Shown: positions 53,838 through 62,869, counted from the stretch's first letter. The stretch: DNA of 64,000 bases from Catalinimonas niigatensis (GCF_030506285.1 NZ_CP119422.1:5753501-5817500); one strand, 5' to 3'. The notes: generated by a model not told the origin, from the sequence alone. Made by a program: numbers and translations.

Positions 53838-54407
53838 TTATTTTTGCACTATTTTTTTTAGCCGCTGCATGCAACGGTATTTCTCATTTTTGGCGGTAGC
53901 TTCTCCGATATTCATGGTCAATGCAATTTCCTGTAGACTTTCTTTCATGAAATAAAACCGCTTTAAAAGATCCTGACAACGATCACCTAGCTGAGCAAAA
54001 TGCTGCTGAAACTGATCCTGCTCTTCCCGGTCAATCCACTCTGTGATAAATTCCGGCTCCTGCTGACTTTCGGGAAGCACCTCTTTTCTCAATTCATAGC
54101 GGTGGCTTGCCTTCTTCATCCGGTCCATCCACCGCAACTTACAGATCTGTATCAGATAAGTGCTTAATTTTACCCCTTCTCTGAGTTGAAAACTGCCGGA
54201 TTGCGTATTTTTCCACAGTGCAATCATACCTTCCTGAAAAATATCTTTTGCATCATCTGCTGTTCCTCCGTAGTGAGTAACTTGCTGGCGAACAGCAGGG
54301 TATAATTTTTTATATAGGATCTCAAAACATTTCGTGTCATTGTGGAGCAGTCCCTGATAAAGAGACTCGTCGCTTAGTTCGGATGTTCTTACAGTTCGGA
54401 TCGTCAT
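53838..54407 (-). CDS. ECF-type sigma factor of the CHAT/protease block
   Basis: A 189-residue sigma factor (an alternative ATG at 54434 would add nine residues). Region 2 is visible at DAKDIFQEGMIALWKNTQ and QICKLRWMDRMKK, region 4 at LGDRCQDLLKRFYFMKESLQEIALTMNIGEATAKN. It is followed by the membrane TPR gene. Four promoters with an identical two-block sequence lie upstream of genes of this block (54480-58590), and this factor is the obvious candidate to read them. It does not have such a promoter itself. Confidence 0.9.
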   Translation of the reverse strand: MTIRTVRTSELSDESLYQGLLHNDTKCFEILYKKLYPAVRQQVTHYGGTADDAKDIFQEGMIALWKNTQSGSFQLREGVKLSTYLIQICKLRWMDRMKKASHRYELRKEVLPESQQEPEFITEWIDREEQDQFQQHFAQLGDRCQDLLKRFYFMKESLQEIALTMNIGEATAKNEKYRCMQRLKKIVQK

Positions 54408-54479
54408 AATCGCAGAAGGTAGCTCATAGCACATCAGGTGGGGACATACGATGAGTAAACAAACTACGAAATATACGCA

Positions 54480-54920
54480 TTAATAGCCGTAATTCAAGCC
54501 TTCTTTTTGCTGGTAATTTTCATTCTGGGCATTGGGGTAAGCATTAAGAGTACTCGAAGGATAGTAACTGCCAGACTCATTAGGATAACCTCTATTCTCT
54601 TGTGCCTGTGGCATCTGGTTATTCATCTGTTGCTGGAACTGCATTGCGGGCTGTTGTGAGGAGGCAGCAGGAAAGGACTGGTTACCGGGCTGATACGGTA
54701 CATCCTGCTGAGCCGGTTGCTGTAAAGGCTGCGAATATTGCTGCTGTATGGAAGGTGTATACTCTTCTGGCCGTAAATAAGGATTTCCCATGGTCTGGTA
54801 AGAGTAGGTGTCGAGAAGTCCATAGGCAGCAATCATCCCAAGGGCCACGACCCAAACCATCATATTCATAGAGCCGAATTGTGATAAATAAGCTTGAAAG
54901 AGTTGTTTAAAAGATTTCAT
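54480..54920 (-). CDS. Gln/Pro/Tyr-rich membrane-anchored protein
   Basis: A 146-residue protein, not recognised. It opens MKSFKQLFQAYLSQFG, with a helix at about residues 19-37 (MNMMVWVVALGMIAAYGLL), then a long low-complexity tail rich in Q, P, Y, N and S (PSIQQQYSQPLQQPAQQ) ending NYGY. It would sit in the inner membrane with its tail in the periplasm. The MKxFKxL start resembles those of the larger proteins at 57358, and its promoter carries the shared ECF motif. Confidence 0.7.
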   Translation of the reverse strand: MKSFKQLFQAYLSQFGSMNMMVWVVALGMIAAYGLLDTYSYQTMGNPYLRPEEYTPSIQQQYSQPLQQPAQQDVPYQPGNQSFPAASSQQPAMQFQQQMNNQMPQAQENRGYPNESGSYYPSSTLNAYPNAQNENYQQKEGLNYGY

Positions 54921-54951
54921 GGTAGTGTGTGTTTAATTTGGTTTTGATTAT

Positions 54952-54980
54952 GTATAGAACTCATGTATATAAGGTCATCA
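54952..54980 (-). promoter_or_regulatory. ECF promoter P1 (Gln/Pro/Tyr-rich protein gene)
   Basis: On the reverse strand TGATGACCTT (54971-54980) and TTCTATAC (54952-54959) are separated by 11 bases. Start codon 31 bases downstream of the second block. Matches P2 exactly in both blocks. Confidence 0.75.
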
Positions 54981-54997
54981 TCACACAAAATTTTTTA

Positions 54998-55510
54998 TTA
55001 TGCTGGTGTGCCAACAACGATGGACCTGCTCCATTTCCAGGACTTATACAACACTTCAGGATGCTGTACATAGGTTTGCCCGTTGGCAGGATCACTGACA
55101 ACGATCAGGTTATTGGTAGCTATTTTTTGCAGGATGATAAAATGACCCACGCTTGGATTGTCGGTAGGATTGACAAAAGCGATTAATTTCCAGCCACTGG
55201 CTAGAGTGGAATACAATTGCTCAGGAGAAGCAGGGTAATCCACGCTCCAGGCTCTAAAGCGATAGGATTGTAAAAGTTGCACCACTTCATTGATGTGGGC
55301 TGGTCTGTTTTGTGGATAACCGGTGAGCCTGGCTACGATCTGGGATTGGCTTTGGTAAACATTGGCCTGATCCAATGCGCTTTGTATGCAGGAGGCCCAG
55401 CACCACATACTGTTTTCCTGTGGCCTGATTTGAGCATAGCCCTGACTTACTCCTAATGAGCATAACAGTGATATCAAAAACAAAACTTTAGGAAGGCTTA
55501 TCGTTTTCAT
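54998..55510 (-). CDS. Secreted papain-like cysteine protease
   Basis: A 170-residue exported enzyme starting at the ATG at 55510, with a signal peptide ending GYAQ (about residue 27). The papain-like set is complete: Q31 and C37 in PQENSMWCWAS, H123 in VGHFIIL and D140 in VVSDPANG. The spacing matches the AvrRpt2/C70-type papain-like family. No propeptide is visible beyond the signal. Targets unknown. It shares a transcript with the small upstream gene (62-base gap) under promoter P4, so the ECF factor is likely to control it. Confidence 0.88.
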   Translation of the reverse strand: MKTISLPKVLFLISLLCSLGVSQGYAQIRPQENSMWCWASCIQSALDQANVYQSQSQIVARLTGYPQNRPAHINEVVQLLQSYRFRAWSVDYPASPEQLYSTLASGWKLIAFVNPTDNPSVGHFIILQKIATNNLIVVSDPANGQTYVQHPEVLYKSWKWSRSIVVGTPA

Positions 55511-55572
55511 TGTAGATAATTTTTTGAGAATTAACATGTGGTTTTTTAGTTATTTCACTGATTATGTCTTCT

Positions 55573-55773
55573 TCATTCGTTTTGATACAGGTAAAGAGTA
55601 TCAGCAGAAACATGAGAACTAGCCAGATGCATAGCATTGGTGTTTGCATATAGCTGTATGTGAGCAGTTGCTGGATTTATAGCGATTGTAGGTGTATGAT
55701 CTGTATTGCTTAAGCCAAAGAAGGCCTTCATTACTACAATCATAAGGAGCAAAAGTATTCGAGAATGGTTCAT
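55573..55773 (-). CDS. Small secreted peptide
   Basis: A 66-residue product starting at the ATG at 55773: signal-like MNHSRILLLLMIVVMKAFFGLS followed by a short polar part with no recognised motif. Support for its reality is the ECF promoter P4 38 bases upstream and its place ahead of the protease gene. It could be an inhibitor or substrate of the protease; there is no sequence evidence for either. Confidence 0.5.
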   Translation of the reverse strand: MNHSRILLLLMIVVMKAFFGLSNTDHTPTIAINPATAHIQLYANTNAMHLASSHVSADTLYLYQNE

Positions 55774-55810
55774 GATGATGTAGATTTATGTAGTGAAGTA
55801 GTATACTGAT

Positions 55811-55839
55811 GTATAGCTTATCGCGGTCCAAAGTCATCA
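55811..55839 (-). promoter_or_regulatory. ECF promoter P4 (small peptide-protease operon)
   Basis: On the reverse strand TGATGACTTT (55830-55839) and AGCTATAC (55811-55818) are separated by 11 bases. Two or three positions differ from P1 and P2 but the spacing is identical. Confidence 0.65.
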
Positions 55840-55859
55840 TATACAAGCTGTTTTTTCAT

Positions 55860-55893
55860 AAAAAAAAGCCCACCGCAACAGTGTACGGTGAGC
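55860..55893 (-). terminator. Hairpin terminator, copy 1
   Basis: On the reverse strand an eight-base stem (GCTCACCG with CGGTGGGC, one wobble) is followed by seven to eight T, 24 bases after the stop of the 399-residue protein gene. A close copy sits behind the paralogous gene at 57211-57245. Confidence 0.85.
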
Positions 55894-55916
55894 TCATGAA
55901 ACACAGGATTTTCCAA

Positions 55917-57116
55917 CTAATATGCGGGCCGCGAAGGCGTGATTTCCTGCCAGTCATCCTGCAAAGAATCGGCCTTGACCCCTGGGTCGTAAGTATCGTT
56001 TTTATGGTGATAAGAATAATCAAATTGATCGCCTTCCTCTTTGATCATCTGATCATTATCCGGCTCTATAATAGAAGAATCCTCCCTGATCAGATCAATA
56101 TAGTCCTGATGACTCCGCTTATTGCCTGGAGAATGATAGTAGGTACTGTATATATAGTTATCCTTCCATATTCTGTTACAAGGGTCTTCCTTTTTTTTCA
56201 AAGTCCCTGTTTTATTATCCTTGTAAAAGTCTAACATGACACCCCTCGCACAAGGTGAGTTGCGCCGCCGCTCCTCCTGTTGAATTTGTCTTACACGCTG
56301 TTCAAAAACAGGATTTTCTTCAAAGCTATGGTCAATTTGTTCCGTAATATGCAGTGTCTGAGCAAACAGCTTGGCCGGAGCAAGAGCAAAGCCTGCCATC
56401 AATGTCCCCACGTCGGGAACATGGGGCAGGATTAAATGGGTAATCCGAACTACTCCCTGGTATGCTTGTCCTTGACTGAAACCAGAGAGACTAGCTTCCA
56501 GATAGTGCAATTGATAGCCCATGCTGCTGAGTTGATCTGCATACTTCTTCACTGCATCATTGGTAGGCAGATGCTTTCTAGGCTTCAAATCACCTAAAAT
56601 GATCTCATTAAGTTTGTCTTGTAAACCAGTTCTAACAGTTTGTCTCCAGCTTTGCTCCAGGTCCATTCCTGCATTGGCATCGTAGGCAGTAATTCCCAGG
56701 TTGCGAATCAGTTCTCCCTGAGGCCCCAGGATATCCAGCTTATTTCGCAGTAGTGCGCCAGTGTAGGAATCGGTAGCCAGGTCCTGAACCAACTTCCATC
56801 CTTTAGGAATGACATATGAGCCTCTTGACATTTGTAAACCCTGGTCATAGAGTTCTACTTTCTGCCCATCATTTCCCTGTCCTGGTGCTTGTTTCGCTCC
56901 TGTACCTGATTGAGGATGTTGATCAGCCACATAGGAGGTAAAGGTAAGCGCTTCCTGATCACTATTAGTCCCGGCAGTATGGTTAGAAATAGGAGAAGCA
57001 ATTCCATTATCAGATGCATCTTCCTGAAACATGAATGCAAAACAAACGATAAGAAGCAGACCAGATACAAGAATAAAGATCTGTTGGGCAGGTGACAAGC
57101 TTTGATGAGGTTTCAT
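55917..57116 (-). CDS. Membrane-anchored protein, paralogue A
   Basis: A 399-residue protein with one N-terminal helix (residues 12-31, IFILVSGLLLIVCFAFMF), a low-complexity linker, then a domain from about residue 85: YDQGLQMSRGSYVIPKGWKLVQDLAT, NKLDILGPQGELIRNLGI. The C-terminus reads SLQDDWQEITPSRPAY. It is clearly homologous to the 410-residue protein of the next upstream gene across the central domain and the tail, so the two arose by duplication. No known family recognised. Expected in the inner membrane, facing the periplasm. Promoter P3 precedes it. Confidence 0.8.
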   Translation of the reverse strand: MKPHQSLSPAQQIFILVSGLLLIVCFAFMFQEDASDNGIASPISNHTAGTNSDQEALTFTSYVADQHPQSGTGAKQAPGQGNDGQKVELYDQGLQMSRGSYVIPKGWKLVQDLATDSYTGALLRNKLDILGPQGELIRNLGITAYDANAGMDLEQSWRQTVRTGLQDKLNEIILGDLKPRKHLPTNDAVKKYADQLSSMGYQLHYLEASLSGFSQGQAYQGVVRITHLILPHVPDVGTLMAGFALAPAKLFAQTLHITEQIDHSFEENPVFEQRVRQIQQEERRRNSPCARGVMLDFYKDNKTGTLKKKEDPCNRIWKDNYIYSTYYHSPGNKRSHQDYIDLIREDSSIIEPDNDQMIKEEGDQFDYSYHHKNDTYDPGVKADSLQDDWQEITPSRPAY

Positions 57117-57160
57117 GAGGATTTAATTTTATGGCTATGGGTAGATAGTTATTTTCTTAT

Positions 57161-57189
57161 GGATAGAAGGCAGCAAGCATAGGTCATCA
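57161..57189 (-). promoter_or_regulatory. ECF promoter P3 (paralogue A gene)
   Basis: On the reverse strand TGATGACCTA (57180-57189) and TTCTATCC (57161-57168) are separated by 11 bases, 45 bases before the start codon. Confidence 0.7.
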
Positions 57190-57210
57190 TGGGAGCTTGC
57201 ATTTGATCAT

Positions 57211-57245
57211 AAAAAAAGGCCCACCGTAGCCGTGTACGATGAGCC
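57211..57245 (-). terminator. Hairpin terminator, copy 2
   Basis: On the reverse strand a ten-base stem (GGCTCATCGT with ACGGTGGGCC, two wobbles) is followed by seven T. It lies about 110 bases after the stop of paralogue B and is nearly identical to copy 1, as expected if gene and terminator were duplicated together. Confidence 0.85.
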
Positions 57246-57357
57246 TGTAAAATAAAGAGCTTGACTATTAAGCACCAGTGCTATTTCACTCCAACCTAAA
57301 ATGTTGTACGTCAACCTTTTATAGCAAAGAAATACCTTATTATTTATGCTCAGCTAC

Positions 57358-58590
57358 TTAATAGCCGGGATTCAGAGGAGTGATTTCCTGCCAGTCACCC
57401 TGCAAAGAATTGGGATTGAAACTGGGGTCATTGGTGCGATAATACTCTCCTAATCCATTGGTATAGTTGTAATCGTATTGTCCATCCATATTTTGCTGCT
57501 GGCCTGACCAGGGGTCATCAAAAGTGCTGCGTTCGTGGATTCCATCAATGTAAGCATCATGGCTGCCATATCCGCTGCTGGAAGAAGAGTTATAAGAACC
57601 ACTGCTTATAGGGTCACTCATATAGCGTTTGTGTTGGGCATCCTGTAGCTGACTCATGTCTCTCATCCTGCCCTGGTGAGCATCAAAGGCAGCCTGGTTA
57701 TCGGCCATTCTTTGCTGGTGCGCTGCACTGGAATTTGCCATTTGTTGATTATGGAAAGCAGCATTACGTTGCAAGACTGCCTGCTGAATCTGCTCTCTAC
57801 GCTGCTCATAAGCTGGGTTGTACTCAAGGCTATTGTCTATCTCTGATTTTATCTTCATAAGGGAAGCAGTGTTACCAGCCGGGGCAATCGCTCCAATTGC
57901 AGATAATGCTCCCATTTGTGCACCTACCTGAGTGACCTGGATGACCCCTTCGTAATGCTGACCATTGCGGTAGCCGGAAACAGGGGCCTTCATACATTGT
58001 ACCTGAGTACCATTGTTGATCATACGCTGATAAATGCTGAATCGCATTAGTCTCTGTTGCGCCTCAGGATCTTGTTCCATATTGCCTACCTGCACTTGCT
58101 CGAGTTCCAGGCGGCTAAGTACTCTCTGTAAGCCTTGCATAAAGTCTATGCCTGTCATACCTCCGTACTGGCTACTTCCCAATGCCCGGATAAGCTCTCC
58201 TTTTGGGCCAACGATATCTAATTTATCTCTCACAGGCTGATTAGTAGAAGGGTCTACAGCAATGTCTTGTATGAGCTTCCAGCCTTGAGGAATATGATAA
58301 GTGCCAACGGGCATTTGCAAGCCCTGATCCATAACCACTATGGGCTGCGTTGATCCGGATTTAGTAGTTGTTGAAGAAGTAGATTGCATAGGATTAGAAG
58401 TTGTCTGGTTTGAACTTGAATAGTCAGTATTATTGGAAGCAGGATAAGCAGATTCCTCATAGATGGGATAGCCCCCCATGTCTGAAGTATTCGCATCGTC
58501 ATTGTTGAGTGCATAATAACCGATGACCAGCAGCGATACGACTACAGTAAGAATCTGCTGAGTGCGGGATAAGTTTTTAAAAGCTTTCAT
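57358..58590 (-). CDS. Membrane-anchored protein, paralogue B
   Basis: A 410-residue protein with an N-terminal helix (about residues 12-28, ILTVVVSLLVIGYYALN), a Ser/Thr/Asn-rich linker (SNQTTSNPMQSTSSTTTKSG), and the domain shared with paralogue A (MDQGLQMPVGTYHIPQGWKLIQD, KLDIVGPKGELIRALG). A Gln/Ala/Asn/Met-rich helical section (about 255-310) follows, and the tail is SLQGDWQEITPLNPGY. Unknown family. The promoter (P2) matches P1 exactly. The conserved tail suggests a binding or processing signal. Confidence 0.8.
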   Translation of the reverse strand: MKAFKNLSRTQQILTVVVSLLVIGYYALNNDDANTSDMGGYPIYEESAYPASNNTDYSSSNQTTSNPMQSTSSTTTKSGSTQPIVVMDQGLQMPVGTYHIPQGWKLIQDIAVDPSTNQPVRDKLDIVGPKGELIRALGSSQYGGMTGIDFMQGLQRVLSRLELEQVQVGNMEQDPEAQQRLMRFSIYQRMINNGTQVQCMKAPVSGYRNGQHYEGVIQVTQVGAQMGALSAIGAIAPAGNTASLMKIKSEIDNSLEYNPAYEQRREQIQQAVLQRNAAFHNQQMANSSAAHQQRMADNQAAFDAHQGRMRDMSQLQDAQHKRYMSDPISSGSYNSSSSSGYGSHDAYIDGIHERSTFDDPWSGQQQNMDGQYDYNYTNGLGEYYRTNDPSFNPNSLQGDWQEITPLNPGY

Positions 58591-58618
58591 ACTATTGTAG
58601 GTTAGTTAATTTAGTGAT

Positions 58619-58647
58619 GTATAGAATCGATCTGTTCAAGGTCATCA
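58619..58647 (-). promoter_or_regulatory. ECF promoter P2 (paralogue B gene)
   Basis: On the reverse strand TGATGACCTT (58638-58647) and TTCTATAC (58619-58626) are separated by 11 bases, 29 bases before the start codon. Confidence 0.75.
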
Positions 58648-58758
58648 CAACGGGACATAAAATATTAAATTAATTTTTTCTGATAGGTGAAACTATGCTT
58701 CAAATTAGATTCAATTGAAAGCTATCTATCTGACTTTTAACTATTTGCTTATAATATT

Positions 58759-61700
58759 CTATACCTTTTTTCTTGATTTCAGTACAGCCCACACCAAAAG
58801 TATTGCTCCCAATAAACCCAATAAAAGTATCAGGATATTTTGGCGTGTCATCCAGGGAGAGGATGCCTGCACACTTTGGTTTTCGCCGGTAAGCACCAGG
58901 CCAGCCCAATAATAGGGTGCCCGGTAATCCGCTTCAGGATCATCCAGATAAGCCAGTTTGGCTGCACGCAATGCCTGGGCCAGCGTCATATCCTGTTGAA
59001 GGTTCTGGTAGAATAACTCGGCGATCTGGTTAGACTGCTGGTCATCAATACTCCACAGGCTATAAATGACACTGGGGCAGCCGGCATAACGAAAGGCATG
59101 GGCCAGAGACAGCACTCCTTCTCCGCGACGATAGCTTCCCAGACCGGTCTCACATGCGGTAAGTACTGCCAATCTGGCTTGTAAGGGCTGGTGATACAAT
59201 TCGTAAGTATGTAAGTATCCGTCTTCCTGGCTGGTAATGTCAGGCGTAAGTGCCAGAAAACTGTACAAAGGTTTTTCATTTTCTAAGCGGGCATGGGTGC
59301 CAAAATGTAGAATGTTTGCCTGAATGCTTTTTTCCAGATACTGTTTCTCTGTGGCTGCATGTGCTGTCAAAGCATCGCCCCAGCCTTTACGGGGAAGCTG
59401 CTGTACAAATGAAGTAGACCAGGGGGTTCGCAGCCAGTGTAAAAACAGTGAGTCGGGATGCTGATCAGCCGTCAGGCTTTTTTGATAATCCGATTTTAAA
59501 GCCTGGGAAAAACCAGGTGCTACCCCCAGAATGTTTTCCCGTTCCAGCGAGCTCGTTATTGCACTACTCGGAAGGCTATGCCCATAGAATATACAATACT
59601 CCCGGATAAGCCAGGGCCAGCGTGCAGGGGAAGAGGCCAGTGCTGGCAGTTGGGAAAGTAGCGTCTCAAAGTTGAGATAATAGAGCGGGCCATCGGCCAG
59701 CACCTTTACCTGCATTTTGAGTGAGGCAGATAACGGTGCCCATAAGTGTTGATAGAGAAAGTAGCCTAAATGTGCCTGCCGCTCTAGTTCGCTTTGGGTC
59801 TGAATCAGTGCATGGTAAGCATAGAGCGAATCCTGCCAACCCCCAGGCATGCTCAGCCAGTGCGTTTGAAAGGTATCGGCAGAGGCATGTAGTACCAGCA
59901 GCGCTGTATCCAGATGAAAGTACGCCAGCAGAGATTGGTCATCCTGCTGTAAGGCCTTTTGCAGATCGTCGGGACTGACGGTAGGAGACTCAAATCGGGT
60001 CTGGTAATAGTCGGGATAATGTTTTTCTAAGTGCTGCTGAAAGTTTTGCCATTCCTGGAACAATGCTACCTGTTGTTCAGGCATCTCTTGTGCCTCTCCT
60101 TCCTCATCGGCAATCTTCTGCTGACGGGCAAAGACAAATCGGAGTTGTTGTCGGAGCAACTGGCCCTGCTGTACCAGGGAATCAGGTACACCGGCAAAAC
60201 GAATAGCCTGCCGGTCACGAAAAGCCGACTGAATGGTAGTACCCCGGCTGGCTTGTATACAGTCCAACAGCAGGGATTGCCAGCCTTTAGGTGCAATATT
60301 GGGCTCAAGTAAGGCATAGTGCGCCAGTACGGCCCCTTGTCGGTAAACTTCCTGCACCGGATCAGCCACAGATTCACCCAGCGACTCGTCGTTAAACAGG
60401 GAGAGAAAAGTAGGTAGCCAGTTTTGGACGCGCTCTAAGATAAACCTGCCGATCGTTAGTTCCTGTGCTGATATGGTGACAGGATGTCTCAGCAGATGAC
60501 TAAGATGAAAATTTGCCAATGTGAGCACCTGTGGATGATATTGGCTGATATTGATAGTGTCCAGAGCCATCATGTCCGGTAGGCCCTGGTTAAGACCGCA
60601 GACACTTCCCCAGGCGAGTTGAAGATAAAATTGTGTACTGTCCGTCTCCTCAAGTGCTGCAAAAACCTCGGCCAGTTGCAGCAGATTTTCCAGCGTATGG
60701 TGATGCGCAAGGCCAAAGCTTTGACGATAAATACGCAAGGAAGTGCGCCATTGCCGGATCGCTGCTGTCTGTCGGTTATTTTTCCAATCAATCTCGGCCA
60801 GTTGGTATAGCGCATCCGCTCGTTTGGGATGGTCTGCTCCCAATGTGGCCTTTCGAATTTGTTCCGACTTGTTAAAATATTCTCTGGCCAATGGCCACTG
60901 TTCTCTTTCCAGCGCAATCAAGCCAACATTATACATGCTCTGGCCAATTTCTGCATGCTGGTTTTCGTATAGCTCCTGCTTCTCTTCTAAAGCAAGTTTG
61001 AATAGAGAGTCCGCCTGCTCCAGTTGATCCTGCTGATAATAAACGGCTCCCAAGGCGTCTCTGAGATTGGCACGATAATAATCAGGGTACTCAATCAGCG
61101 TATCCGCAATGGTCCATGCCTGCTGAAAATAAGACTGGGCGGTCCTGCTTTCATCTAAATTCATATACAGTGTTCCGAGATTCACATAATTGAAAACCAG
61201 AGGATACCACCGCTTCCCGGCACGGTTAGAAGCTATCGCCTTCTGTAGGTAGTTTTTTGCGTTTTGAGGATCTCCCATATCCATCAGATGACTGCTGTAA
61301 TTATTGGCAATGATGGCGACATGCGGGTGATCCTGGGGTAGCTGATGGTTAAGAATTTGCCAGGCTTCAGCCAGCACGGTATCCGCACTGTACAACTCAC
61401 CCAGGGTGGATAAGATGATATAAAGGGTATTGGCACTATATCCCAACTCTTTGTCCAGGGGAGGTAAAAACGACTTTCGTAGCTTGTGGGCTGCTGTGGC
61501 CCATGTTTTGGCAGCCGCATACTCTTGCCGCTGCATGTGAATAAACCCCTTTAATTCATAACTTTTAGCCAGTTGAAAGCTATCGGTGCTCGACCGCTCT
61601 GTCTCCGTGCTGATGCTTTTTTCAACATATTCAAGGGCTTGCTGAAAGTCTGCTTCCCCCACATAAGTATAGCCAATTTCATGGTAAACTGGACTTAGCA

Positions 61701-62001
61701 AAGCAGAATCCAGAGGGGGAGTTTTCCATGAGAGTATCGCCTCTAATAAAGACCTGGCTTTCTGGTACTCATATTCCTGTATGTAGCTTTTTGCTTCTCT
61801 TAGCTGATAATATCGGGCACTGTCAGCATTTTTTACATTTTGCCAAGCGATTACCAGTTCATGGTAGGCAAGGGCAGCCTGAGGAAATTGCCCCTGCTGG
61901 TACAAACGATCCGCTGCTGTGGGCACAGGATTTTCCTGGGCAAACACGCTGAAGCAGAGGTTGCTTAAGAGGAGTGCAAGCAAAAATAAGAATGGGCGCA
62001 T
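58759..62001 (-). CDS. TPR-CHAT (caspase-like) protein with C-terminal membrane helix
   Basis: A 1080-residue exported protein starting at the ATG at 62001 (MRPFLFLLALLLSNLCFSVF, signal ending FAQ). A long TPR superhelix (about residues 20-520) contains repeats such as ALEYVEKSISTE and DHPHVAIIANNYSSHLMDMG. After a helical linker, the CHAT domain (about 750-1035) has the caspase-like dyad H903 in ILHFGTHARLENEKP and C950 in LTACETGLGSYRRGEGV. A membrane helix near the end (about 1055-1073) is followed by KSRKKV. It would be a periplasm-facing, membrane-tethered protease scaffold. It has no shared ECF promoter of its own that I can see; weak -10-like sequence only. Confidence 0.9.
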   Translation of the reverse strand: MRPFLFLLALLLSNLCFSVFAQENPVPTAADRLYQQGQFPQAALAYHELVIAWQNVKNADSARYYQLREAKSYIQEYEYQKARSLLEAILSWKTPPLDSALLSPVYHEIGYTYVGEADFQQALEYVEKSISTETERSSTDSFQLAKSYELKGFIHMQRQEYAAAKTWATAAHKLRKSFLPPLDKELGYSANTLYIILSTLGELYSADTVLAEAWQILNHQLPQDHPHVAIIANNYSSHLMDMGDPQNAKNYLQKAIASNRAGKRWYPLVFNYVNLGTLYMNLDESRTAQSYFQQAWTIADTLIEYPDYYRANLRDALGAVYYQQDQLEQADSLFKLALEEKQELYENQHAEIGQSMYNVGLIALEREQWPLAREYFNKSEQIRKATLGADHPKRADALYQLAEIDWKNNRQTAAIRQWRTSLRIYRQSFGLAHHHTLENLLQLAEVFAALEETDSTQFYLQLAWGSVCGLNQGLPDMMALDTINISQYHPQVLTLANFHLSHLLRHPVTISAQELTIGRFILERVQNWLPTFLSLFNDESLGESVADPVQEVYRQGAVLAHYALLEPNIAPKGWQSLLLDCIQASRGTTIQSAFRDRQAIRFAGVPDSLVQQGQLLRQQLRFVFARQQKIADEEGEAQEMPEQQVALFQEWQNFQQHLEKHYPDYYQTRFESPTVSPDDLQKALQQDDQSLLAYFHLDTALLVLHASADTFQTHWLSMPGGWQDSLYAYHALIQTQSELERQAHLGYFLYQHLWAPLSASLKMQVKVLADGPLYYLNFETLLSQLPALASSPARWPWLIREYCIFYGHSLPSSAITSSLERENILGVAPGFSQALKSDYQKSLTADQHPDSLFLHWLRTPWSTSFVQQLPRKGWGDALTAHAATEKQYLEKSIQANILHFGTHARLENEKPLYSFLALTPDITSQEDGYLHTYELYHQPLQARLAVLTACETGLGSYRRGEGVLSLAHAFRYAGCPSVIYSLWSIDDQQSNQIAELFYQNLQQDMTLAQALRAAKLAYLDDPEADYRAPYYWAGLVLTGENQSVQASSPWMTRQNILILLLGLLGAILLVWAVLKSRKKV

Positions 62002-62119
62002 GGCGCTAGGGGTTATTGAATCAGTTAAAATAATAAAATAATAGAAAATTAATGCATGCGTTCTCACAATAGACCGGCTAAGCTTCCGACTCGTATCTTA
62101 AGTCCTGCATTCCGAACTT

Positions 62120-62860
62120 TTAATAAAAATCACTTCCGCCATCAAAATCACTTCCATCTGCTCCAACCCCTCCGTCTCCAAAACTGCCACCACCTAAGTC
62201 AAATGAATCAAAACCTTCATAATCATAATATGGGTGAGACAAACCCTGTGCATTCCACGCCAGGTTTTCTTTACTGTGAAATTGGCTAATGGCAGACAAT
62301 TCTTGGAGTAGCTGACTATCTACTTTGCCCAGGAGAAATATATTCAATCCCAGTCTGCTTGTCGTTTCTGCAAGCCTGTTCAAATCCTTGTCTCCTTTTT
62401 TTAATTCTTTTTCAGACGATTTTAGTAAGGATTTCAAGTGTGCCTTACAGGCTTTCCCTTTCTTTGAGCGTTTATAAAGGTATATTTTAGTGAAAACCGA
62501 ATCTACAAAAAAGCCATCCTGTACTAAAGATTCATACACTTGTTTTTTAAAGTTTTGTACATCTTTGCGAGACTTAAACAGTGCGTTCACCAATACCCTG
62601 AGAGGGATCCTGATATTTTTCTTTTTGAAAGGGCTCAAAAAAACAGCATGATAGGCCTTCACCTGGATCGTATCAAAATTGTCACCTCTATGGATATGAT
62701 AGTGTTTTAATTTAGGCGATTTTTTGGCGACAAGCAGTACTTTCAAATGCATCAATTCTAACAAAGTAAATTTGATGAGTTCTCTACCGGATGCAGTGAT
62801 TGGACGCAAAAGCATGACTGACTCAGTAGGATAAATATCGTTCAGGTTCATTGAAATCAT
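62120..62860 (-). CDS. Unknown protein with Gly/Asp-rich tail
   Basis: A 246-residue protein, not recognised. The body is basic and helical (ASGRELIKFTLLELMHLKVL, KKGKACKAHLKSLLKSSEKEL) with no signal peptide. The last ~40 residues are low complexity (DSFDLGGGSFGDGGVGADG) and end GSDFY. Start at the ATG at 62860, or three codons later. The stop of the beta-propeller gene is nine bases upstream, so the two are cotranscribed, and the CHAT gene follows about 120 bases later. Confidence 0.6.
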   Translation of the reverse strand: MISMNLNDIYPTESVMLLRPITASGRELIKFTLLELMHLKVLLVAKKSPKLKHYHIHRGDNFDTIQVKAYHAVFLSPFKKKNIRIPLRVLVNALFKSRKDVQNFKKQVYESLVQDGFFVDSVFTKIYLYKRSKKGKACKAHLKSLLKSSEKELKKGDKDLNRLAETTSRLGLNIFLLGKVDSQLLQELSAISQFHSKENLAWNAQGLSHPYYDYEGFDSFDLGGGSFGDGGVGADGSDFDGGSDFY

Positions 62861-62869
62861 GTTGTTTTT

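Noticed and set aside
62002-62060. A fifth ECF promoter upstream of the CHAT gene (aatagaa on the plus strand)
   Set aside because: The -10-like block is partial, and at 11 bases distance only three or four of ten positions match TGATGACCTT.
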